Source of the DNA: Synaphobranchus kaupii
Lineage: Eukaryota > Chordata > Actinopteri > Anguilliformes > Synaphobranchidae
DNA length: 64,000 bases
Direction: 5' to 3'
Assembly (NCBI GenBank): GCA_029718625.1
Contig: CM056380.1
Coordinates: forward strand, 44,439,689 to 44,503,688
Shown: piece after piece, positions 55,218 to 64,000 of the stretch
Layout of the letters: every line of letters begins with the position of its first letter
How positions within the stretch are numbered: the stretch's first letter is position 1
Notes under the pieces: model-generated
Seen by the model: only the letters and a program-made list of their open reading frames with translations
Told to the model about the DNA's origin: nothing
Database searches by the model: none
Position numbers and translations under genes: made by a program

Positions 55218-55475
55218 CACACACACAGACACACACACGCACACACACACACTCTCACTCACTCACTCAGTTATAGCTCTATATCTGAAGGCTCTTCAGT
55301 AAATATGTTCTCCTGGTAACCTGCCCTGACCTTTCTGTGATATGCTTCCAGTATTGAGGACACATTATCACCCCATGTAATGAACAGACTTGTTAATATG
55401 TGAATTCTTGTATAAATGGGTACATTGTACTATATTGTAAAACAAATAATTAAATAAATGCATTAAAAAGCGGTT
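53468..55475 (+). other. probable ubr2 3' untranslated region
   Basis: No coding signal. It contains a (TA)n tract (53813-53851), GT repeats (54326-54357, 54380-54405, 54639-54671) and CA repeats (55168-55250). The first good AATAAA before a plausible end is at 55453. A 3' UTR of about 2 kb would fit vertebrate UBR2, but the end is inferred. Confidence 0.45.
55453..55458 (+). terminator. candidate polyadenylation signal of ubr2
   Basis: AATAAA in an A/T-rich context (TTAAATAAATGCATT). Confidence 0.4.
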
Positions 55476-58400
55476 TGGGAGTCTGCAATCCATATCCATA
55501 TGTGCACACCCACACAGCATATATGCATATTTACTGAATACCTATATATATATGTATATGCTGTGTGTATATGTACGCTGAGCTATGTGTGACCTGGTTA
55601 TGTGTGTCAGGCCATAATAGCTCTGGTGCTTTGCGCTGCAGTCCCCAGTGCCCCAGATTTATCAGCCCACTCCCCCCCCCCCAGCTCTGAGCCGGTCCAG
55701 CACAGCGGTCAGCACACTCCACAGGGTCACCTGTGAAAGGGGATTAGGCCAGCGGCCAAGCTGGACAGCACAGCTGCCCGTGTCCAGGTACCTCGGCACT
55801 TATTTATAGGCTGAATGCGGGCCAAGTGTCGCCTTCAGGCCTGAGGAGTTCCTAGTTTGAGTCAAGGGTGCAGAGACAAAGCCACGCACGCAACCACCGT
55901 TTCCGACAAGTTTTCTTGTTGCATGGGTTACGGAACGTACGTGAAAGAGCTAGCCAGAGTATGGAAATTTCCACTGTACGTATTGCTTCAGTCTTTCAGT
56001 ACTCCTAACAGGTACTCTGTGGTGTGGAAGATTCTGTGCGTCACTGGATTTAGTGGCACAGGTGATAAACGAGTCTTCTACAGGATGTACCCTCACCTGC
56101 TCTGCGTGTGTCACTGTCACCTGACTGGAGGCTAATCCCTCCGTCAAAGCGGCTTTCCGGCCCTTATCTCCTCAGCCACTGTTTATATGCTTTGGGCCAC
56201 ATAATGTACCGGAGCCAGGCTGTCCTCCTTAGCCTTTGCCTGGGCCTTCTACCGTCTCTTCCTGTTTGTCACCTTGTGTTCCTGCCTTCTCCTGCAAATG
56301 CACCTTTTCTTTTAAAGTCTCTCGCCTGTCTTCAGCACAGGGTCTGTCCACCTTTTACGGCTGTGATATTTCCGGCTCCTCCATGCTACCGCTACAGGTA
56401 GTTTTGGAAATCGTCGCTGAAATACAAAAAATTGAAAACCTCAAAAGTCACGTTAGGCTACTTCTCAGATTCTGGCTACGAATCGCGATGCAAAACCAAC
56501 CTAAAAACGCTTGAATAAAGAGCTGTACTGCAAAGCCTGTTCCTCCCACAAGGCTGCTGTGTCACATAATGCACGCACACACGCCAATGCAACCAGAGGT
56601 CTGCAGTATCGCCGCTAGTTTGTTTTTACTGTACTTGCGCTTCTCCGGTATATTCCAGGTAATGGGGTCCTATGCATCTCTACTACAGATGTCTCAGTGC
56701 TGGGAGTAAACGGATCACACACCAGCCCCGGACCCCTGGTGAGAGGAATCCTCATGTAAAGCTTACTGATCCCATCAGGCAAATAACGCCGCTCTCCAAG
56801 GGAGGCAGAGGGTCTTAATGTCTCCCTCAGCTGTCCTCCTCATCACCTCCCCTGGTGTCCTCAACACCTCCCCTGGTGTCCTCATCACCCGGCACCACAT
56901 CTTCCCTCTCTTCTCCTGTGCGCCTCTCCCCACCCTGCCGAATTACGTTTCCCACAGAACGCAGAAGCCCTTTCTGCTGTGGGATTTAGCCAAATTTGAC
57001 ACTGGTTCGGGCCTTTTGAGCATCAGACACACACTGCCTGGGGGTGTCTTGCGTTGTATGTTGAGTTTTGGTGCAATGCCAGACTTCTACCCACTTCTTT
57101 TAAGCCTTAGAATACGGGCAAGGCATTGCAGCCTAACCTCCTCATCGCACGTTCGAACAAACCACAGTTCTGGAGGAGACATCACACATGACTAAACCTT
57201 TATTCAGATATACAAGAAGAGCATCTACACCAGACACAAAGAAAACTTGTTGCTGAAATTGTGACCTATTTACATTTTTTTTAGGTTAGCTAATTTATGA
57301 CATTAGAAAAAAATAATCTATTTTAACAAGTAGTTTACATTGTTTTTTTAGTAAGTACAATAACAGTTTCTCAATAGTCTCAGCCCTTTGTTATTAGGAA
57401 GCATTTCTGACTGCTGGCTTGGTGAGACAGGAGTGCCAAAGGGCATGTGACCAGTAGCTCCGCCCCTTGACCCTTGTTGACCCCTGGGTGGCACATGGCC
57501 GTGCCCTGCTTTGGGTGTGAAGGGTATCAAGTGGAGGCTTCGGTTAGATCTCACCCCACTGGTCCCGTAGAAGTGTAGCTGCCAATACCAACATCTTCCT
57601 CCCCAGCCCTCAAAACACATCACCGGGTCACCCTTGGATAGGGGTCTCACTCCACATACATACTGGGAGCCCCCGCTTTTATGAAAGTAGAACAAGGTGA
57701 GGATGAGAGGGAGGTGGTGCCACACAGTACCCCACCATTCAGCCTGGAATTACTTCTGTCTGATTAACTTGGTGCCAGAACAACCCAGTTCTGTTGCCGT
57801 GGTTTCCGTTTTTTTTTTTTTTTTTTTAATACAGAAGTGCTGCCTTGTGTTGCTTTATTGACAATGCTATTAATGTGGACCCTACACACAAGCAGCTGGC
57901 GTGCTAACGGCAAACTTGCTCTGCTCACACAAGACATGACGCGCACTCTGGGATCTCTTTATGCATTGTTTATCTTACAAGGTGGAGAGGCTATCGGCTC
58001 CACCTGACCCACAAACCAGACATTACTGTTCAACCAAAGTCAAAATTTACAGACAAGGGTTTTTACCTGTCGAAATTAGAGGGAAAGAGAGAAAATAAGT
58101 AACTCATACAGGACTTTACAACTTGTTATTTTAAGATTTAGCGACGTTACAATCTTTTCACATAATGTGGAATATTAAACTGTTAGCATCTACATACTCA
58201 TGCAGGGGTGATGGTTAAACTCTACCTTGCTGTAAACTCTCATCTTGTAGCACCTCCCCAGAACACAGCTGAGCGCTAGCCTGACGTCAGCCCCTTAACG
58301 CTGCGTTAACCTGCCTCTTACATCCAGCAGATACATAACCCGACGACAGCACCACGTGTGTATGTGTGTATGAGAAGCGCATGTCTTTAAGTGTGCAGGT

Positions 58401-59231
58401 AAATGTGCGTGACAGCTTTAGATTTTCGCTCGCTCCTGGGAATGGCTCAGTTGTCAATCTGCACAGGGTCACGGAATCTGAGACCGCCGGGAGACGGCGA
58501 GGACTCGGCTTCGACAGCTGCCTCAGATCATTCTGTCACCCTCAGCATCCCTTGCCTCTGTCCAAAAGAGATTAGCCTGGGATTGTCGATCGTTTGGACC
58601 TGAGGACGCACTTTAGAGACCCCAGTAAAAAGAGCACAGTCACCACCCCATTGTTCTGACCACTGCCCAACAGTGAAAGGTCAGTAAGGGGTCAAAGGTC
58701 ATGGGGAGGTAACTTTACTATGCATTTTCTTCATCTCACACACACACACACACACTCATAAAGTATGGCTTGTGTATCCATCGGGTTATATATCCACTTA
58801 CAGAAACGTATAATAGGATAAAGAATTCTTTGTATAAAAGTAGAAGAAAAACATTTTTTAACAAAAAGGAAAGGATAGGGGTGTTATTAGGCTTGTATTG
58901 TTATATATGGCCCTATTATGCAAAGTAGGGGGTGTGGCAGAGGGGAGGCAGGGGGATTATTTTCAATTGAAAATCTATTAATATTAATGTACAAATTTAT
59001 AGGATTTGGGTATTTCTTTTGAGAAATATACTTTTTAAAGAAATATACTTCTGTCAGTATATTTACAGTTGTATGGATAAATGTTTTCACATATAAGTTT
59101 GTTTTCCATGTGAAGGATTTTGGTTCACTTTTGGTAGTTGGAGTGGTGTGAGATAGAGTGGAGAGGATTTCGTTCTCTCTCTGTTGCTCCTATGGGAGGG
59201 AGTGGTCTCAATCCCAGTGGGTGGGACCCAC
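55476..59231. other. ubr2-prph2 spacer, including the unplaced prph2 3' UTR
   Basis: No gene recognised on either strand. The part next to 59231 should be prph2 3' UTR (minus strand). TTTATT (minus-strand AATAAA) occurs near 57200 and 57851, but none can be singled out. There is an A/T-rich tract at 58800-59060 and a T18 run near 57810. Confidence 0.45.
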
Positions 59232-59444
59232 TCAGCTCACCGTGGCAACGGCCTGCGCCTCCCCGCCCTGCCCATCCTCCACCTTGCCTTTGCGGAGCAA
59301 CTTGATTTTCTCTGTGTAACTGCTGATGGTCTCCTTCACACTCTTCTCCAGCAGCCAGCCCTCGCTCTCACACTCCGGGTCTTCTGGGTTTGAAATTGTC
59401 TCCAATGCTGTGCTCAGGTACTTCAACCCCACTGATACTGCCAC
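59232..59444 (-). CDS. prph2: peripherin-2 exon 3 (last coding exon)
   Basis: Minus strand from an acceptor CTGCAG at 59445-59450 to TGA (59232-59234). It encodes 70 residues: VAVSVGLKYLSTALE, then NPEDPECESEGWLLEKSVKE, and a hydrophilic C-terminus ending AQAVATVS. In peripherin-2 this is the end of the fourth membrane segment plus the cytosolic tail, which carries the membrane-curving amphipathic helix and outer-segment targeting. The acidic ESEGWLLEKSV block is diagnostic for PRPH2. The extreme C-terminus differs from the mammalian one. Confidence 0.95.
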   Translation of the reverse strand: MAVSVGLKYLSTALETISNPEDPECESEGWLLEKSVKETISSYTEKIKLLRKGKVEDGQGGEAQAVATVS

Positions 59445-61163
59445 CTGCAGGGTGGAGGGATAAACTGCATTACTGACCACACTGATGCTTTGACCACCAC
59501 TGCTAGACAAACGTTTCAACTAATGCCGTTATGTAGCAGTTATCATTAGTAGACTTTGAAATGCTTACAAGCTTTATGAAGTAACCTGTATATCTTCTCA
59601 AACATCTCTTTTCTTGTTCTCTGTGAATCCATCTCTCCCAGTTTTAGTTACCTCAAAACTATTGACAGCTAAGTGTACTTGGTTGCTACATACAACTTCT
59701 AAGTTAAACAATCCCCTTCAACTGAGATCAGAAACTGGTGTTTAAATTATTTTTATCTCCCAGTAAATTCAGTCATCCACACCTCTACCCCCAATCTCAA
59801 TGCCAGCTGCAGAGACACAAGAATACCATCCCATAGCACTGCTTAAAAATCCTGTTTCCTGGAATATGTCAATTCTTGTGAAGATGAACTCCTCAGGGAA
59901 ACTGTGATCCTAGGTGCCGGGGCATTCTGTGATACCCTGTGTCACATTTAAGTCAAACTATTTCAAGATTAGGTTTTTGCTAGTTGTCAAGCAGAGAGTT
60001 CAGGCCACAACAGATGGACGAACCCCAAGTGTGACCTTCATGTGTGCTCAGTAGGGGTGAATGTGTGATCTTGCCCACTTTTTGATATGAAGACATGAAT
60101 GGGTGAGGGTTAGCTTCACCTAAATCTCTCATATTAAGAAGCAAATGGTCTTTGTGATGGGGAAGTGCATGGCACTCCACAAACTAACCACTGACAACTT
60201 CACCTGGACCCATAGTCCCCCTCACCCATTTACCCCACGACTTTCTTATCAGAGGGGGTTGAAGGTTGATTGGCGATCCTTCCTTTACTGAGCAGTGACC
60301 ATAGCAGACTGTAGAGGGCAGCAGAATTACCTTATCGAGAGTGCAGTATTTCTGAAAGGAAGGTGGTTTTCTGAGGCTATGCCTGAGCCCACAATTCCTT
60401 CCAGTCTACTTTTACCGTTAAATGCAGAGCCCAGACTTAGGGGTCAGAGGGTTCAGCGCAGTAATGGTGAAAATAAAGGAGAAGAGCACTAATGCTTGGG
60501 GCTCCGTAAGAGAAACATTCACACGCCAGCCCTGCAGAGAGCTGCCTGTGAGGTTAATACTGCCAGGGCCCACAGACCTCCCGTTAGCCAGACATTCAAT
60601 GCTCATATCTCATGACCCTCTTTCATGCATGCTCTTTTGGAAGTTTGGTGTTCTGACATTTCACATAGGGAGCAGATCCTGTCATGATGTACAATCCAGA
60701 AACTGGAATGGAGAGATGATAGGCAGCCCAGGCCCTCTTAGGACATGAGGATCAGCTGTGACCAGGATATGACATTAACTTTTTACCAGCCACATTACCT
60801 TTTACAATGTAACACAACCTGGTTGGTTACCGGCCAAAGTGGCTGCTAGAGTAAAAATCTTACCAGCCACAATCTAAATTTTACCAGCATTTGGCTGGTG
60901 GCTGATGTTAATTTCACACCCTTAGCTGTGACTATCTGAGTTGTCTCATGCTCATGTAGCTGTTGAGCCAATCAATTAAAGACTTGACAGCTCATGTTTA
61001 AGTCAATCAAATAAATACTTAATTGGTCCTATCTGTGAAGCCATTTGATGGACGTCCAAGGGCGCCAAGCCCTTCAAGGATCATTGTGTAATCAAGAAAG
61101 GTGAAGAGAGCAGGAAAATAACAGTTTCCTGTTCCTCCACCCAACTTCCGGTTTGGTTCTCAC
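59445..61163 (-). other. prph2 intron 2
   Basis: 1.72 kb, with GT at the donor (complement of 61162-61163) and AG at the acceptor (59445-59446). Contains a copy of the ACCAGCCAC dispersed repeat (60776-60925) and a TGTAGAGGGCAGCAG motif near 60309. No other gene. Confidence 0.9.
60776..60925. repeat. dispersed repeat (ACCAGCCAC type), copy 2
   Basis: Matches 45290-45480 closely over AACACAACCTGGTTGGTTAC and GCTGCTAGAGTAAAAATC, ending TTAATTTCACACCC. Confidence 0.7.
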
Positions 61164-61410
61164 CTGCAGCACAGTGATAAGCAACACCAGCGCCCCAATG
61201 CTGTTCATCATGCCCCCGTAGTAGGACAGCAGGGCTTCGCGGCAACCGCGCGTGAAGATGTTGAGCTCCTCGGTATGGTGGTCGTAGTCATAGTGGGCAG
61301 AGTTGTTGTTGAGTTGGAACTGGATGCAGGGCCGGGGGGAGCTGGGGTTACAACAGCTGAATGGGACTCCGTCCATCAGGTACTTCCCCTCCACGTTACT
61401 CAAGACACGA
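61164..61410 (-). CDS. prph2: peripherin-2 exon 2
   Basis: 247 nt, the same size as I recall for human PRPH2 exon 2, with consensus donor (GTGAGA) and acceptor (GTGTGCAG). It encodes the second half of the large intradiscal loop and the start of the fourth membrane helix: [51 protein letters not shown] and [13 protein letters not shown]. The vicinal Cys pair, the PRPC cysteine and RGC cysteine of the tetraspanin loop fold are present, as is the NNS glycosylation site. Peripherin-2 shapes photoreceptor disc rims with ROM1. Confidence 0.97.
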
Positions 61411-64000
61411 CTGCACACAGAGAGAAACACAAAGGACAATGTACCCAAATGCTCAGAACGCTGAACTTGCCAACAGGCTGAACAAGTTGGTGGAGTGCTC
61501 AACTCCGGGAACCAATATGCAAGAGACACATTCAGCCAGGCAACCATTCAAAACAAACAATGTAGTCTTCCAGAAGCAATGCTCAACGCGCCATTCGGTC
61601 AAAATCCGCTTGTGGTTGTTTTGGACACGTGTGGAGGTAGTGCTTGTCAGGTTTTTATATTCTGGAATAATGTCCTCTCCACCCAAAAGGGAAGAGAGCC
61701 TGGTAAGAGGATGACAAACATCTGCACCAGACGCAAATGTCAATGAGGGTCACACTTGCTTATCTCACCTGTGATTGGCTAAACCCAAGAGTGACCATGC
61801 AATGGTGTTTCAATTTTCTCATATAGAGGTGCCTGAGGGGGATTCTGTTATCAATGTTGGGGATGTTTCTCTGTAATAGGCTGGAAGGGTGAAAGAGCTG
61901 GCTGGCAGGTTGCTAGGGGAGACTTATTTGAGTGACAGGAATGGGGCAGGCAGCACTAATGCGGTTTTATAGGAATATCCACCTGACAGGATCACCCGTG
62001 AGTGAGAGTGACAGGGGCGATCTTCTGTCTTCTGGAATTATCCATATCCGCCCCTGTATCCCCCTCCCCCCAACCCCTCCAACCTTTCACTCCCTCTCTC
62101 TTTCTTTCTCCCTCCTCTCATACACACGCACATTACCCTCTATTTGAACTCACGCACATGCATGCACAAAAATAAACATGCAAAGACACACACATCTACA
62201 GGACTGGATTCAATCAACGTTTGTCCTTAACTCAAAATTAATTGCAAAATGAATTTTTTTTCCTCTTAAAACCTACAAACCCCAATTGCAAAAAAGTTGG
62301 GACAGTATGTAAAATGCACATAAAAGCAGAAAGCAGTGATTTGTAAAATCTCTTTTAAATATATTTAATTTGAAAAGAGTACAAAGAAAAGATATTTAAT
62401 GTTTTACCTTTTTGTAAATATACGCTAATTCCGAATTTGATGCCTGCAACACAATCCAAAAATTTGGGACAGGGGCAAAAAAAAGACTGGGAAGCTCAAA
62501 AAAAACACCTGTTTGGAATATTCCACAGGTAAACAGGTGATGCTATCATGACTGGGTATAAAAGGATATCAAAATACTCTTGATATCTTATTTTCAGCTA
62601 CTCTTAAAAGTGATATTATAACCTCTCTGCATTTGAATGGATCTCTATCGGAATTGGGTGGTGGGACTAGATTAAACTATATTTCACGGGAATAGTATGG
62701 AACCCATGGTTGGCTAAATTGCTGTAGGTCATCAAGGGTCTGCAGTATCAAATGAGCCTCAAACCATCACTCTGCTGCCAGATATGCAGTAGATATAGTA
62801 TAGTATCACTTGAAGGGTTGTTTCTCCCGACTTATTTTTCCATAGAGTTCAATAGGAAAATGAGTCAGGAGAAACAACCCTTAAAGTGATCCATCCATAT
62901 CTACTGCATATCTGGCAGCAGAGTGATGGTTTCAGGCTCGTTTGATACTGCAGACCGTTGACGATTTACAGCCATTTAGCCAACCATGGGTTCCATAATA
63001 TTCCTGTGTAATTTACAGCTTAATGTGATCCCACCCCCAAATTCCCATAGAGATCCATTCAAATGCAGAGAGGTTATAGTATTGCTTGTAAGAGTACCTG
63101 AAAATAAGATAGTCTTTTGATGTACTTTTATACCTAGTCATGATAGCATCACTTGTTTACCTGTGGAATGTTACAAACAGGTGTTTTTTGAACTTCCCAA
63201 CTTTTTTGGCACATGTTGCAGGCATCAAAGTTGGAATTAGCGTATATTTACAAATCAATAAAGTTGATATGGTAAAACATTAAATACATGCTTTCTGCTT
63301 TTATGTGCGATGTTACATACTCTGTCCCAACTTTTTTGGAATTGGGGTTTGTACATTGTGGTGAGTTAATTTTGGTGATCACTGAATTCACCAAACTGTT
63401 TTTGCAAGGATGACATTTTATATCTATCATTAGATATATAGACCACACTATCATTGAATCATAATGATTGTGTGGTCACAAGGACTTCAGTGCAAGTGGC
63501 TATAACTGGCAGCTCACAGGCCTTGTTATGATTGGTGGAGACAGTAAGCTGTCAAGGACATGAAAATGAGATCCAGAAGGATTATCCACTAATCAGAACC
63601 TGGCTCACGAAGCAGATTCTTCCCACAATTACCACCCAGCTCACTTCCACTGCTACTGTGCTCCCTAAGGCTGCCATTGCCTAAGCCCCCTACCCCAGTA
63701 ACACTGCACTGCACCCAACCGAAGTAAATGACACCCCTCCCCTAGTACTGCTCTAACTACTGTCTCATAACCCAATTACCATGCACTGCCCTCCATTCCA
63801 CGTAACCTATCACCAACCTCTCCACTTTTCTTCAGTCATGTTAAAGGGAAGGCATTGAGATTAACTTAAATAAATGATGAACAAATATCAAAATGTACGT
63901 CAACATATTGAGACCCACAACTTCAAGTAGACTCCTGTAAACATGGTTGATAGGTATTGAGAGACTGAGCAAATACAAAAATTATTAGTTTGTCGTTGTC
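61411..64000 (-). other. prph2 intron 1 (partial)
   Basis: Exon 1, which should carry the start codon and first three membrane helices, is not found up to the end of the window. The interval contains one foldback element (62276-63351). Otherwise nothing I can support. Confidence 0.75.
62276..63351. mobile_element. Tc1-like foldback element (CAAACCCCAATTGC end) enclosing the shared module
   Basis: TA on both sides (62274-62275, 63352-63353). Outer arms CAAACCCCAATTGCAAAAAA and inverted copy; the shared palindromic module occupies 62565-63121. 1,076 bp, non-coding. Confidence 0.85.

Noticed and set aside
56108..56514. Overlapping open frames between ubr2 and prph2
   Set aside because: Two frames overlap in different phases, with no recognisable domain, splice context or conserved motif.
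59232..61410. rom1 instead of prph2
   Set aside because: The ESEGWLLEKSV tail, the NNS site in the loop and the ubr2 neighbourhood fit peripherin-2; rom1 lies elsewhere in vertebrates.

Overview
The window is from a teleost fish genome. Evidence: an intron-rich vertebrate gene with GT-AG introns, dense CA/GT microsatellites and minisatellites, Sleeping-Beauty-like and other Tc1/mariner elements, hAT elements, a Rex1-like LINE and a tRNA-derived SINE. I cannot name the species.

Gene content. (1) Positions 110-511 may hold the 3' end of an unidentified plus-strand gene: a terminal exon with an apparent +1 frameshift, followed by two AATAAA signals. (2) ubr2, the N-degron E3 ubiquitin ligase, runs on the plus strand from ATG 7551 to TGA 53467 and is complete. 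I placed 47 coding exons per transcript. Every phase joins, and the total is 5,265 nt (1,754 residues plus stop), one residue from the human length as I remember it. The UBR box, ClpS-like N-domain, RING-H2 and C-terminal Cys-rich domain are intact. Exon 11 exists in two equal-length, in-phase versions (23519-23617 and 23691-23789) that look mutually exclusive. (3) prph2 (peripherin-2, a photoreceptor disc-rim tetraspanin) lies on the minus strand. Exon 3 (59232-59444) and exon 2 (61164-61410) are in the window; exon 1 lies beyond position 64000. The tail-to-tail ubr2/prph2 arrangement matches human 6p21.1 and supports ubr2 rather than ubr1.

Layout. 1-7500: gene remnants, then a 5'-truncated LINE (2131-5358) carrying a hAT element, which itself carries a smaller terminal-inverted-repeat element; then a 218-bp hAT MITE. 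7511-53467: ubr2, whose introns hold most of the repeats, including minisatellites of 33, 41, 28 (about 2.2 kb), 34 (about 1.4 kb), about 61 and about 53 bp and a 1.5-kb CTCACACAGACTC array. 53468-59231: probable ubr2 3' UTR and spacer. 59232-64000: the 3' part of prph2.

The most unusual signal is in the transposons. At least seven elements with different Tc1/mariner-like ends contain whole or partial copies of one palindromic internal module of up to about 670 bp (15.3, 18.2, 18.8, 20.2, 22.0, 46.2 and 62.6 kb). The outer boundary differs between families, and one copy has ends from two different families. This looks like a module repeatedly exchanged between transposon families.
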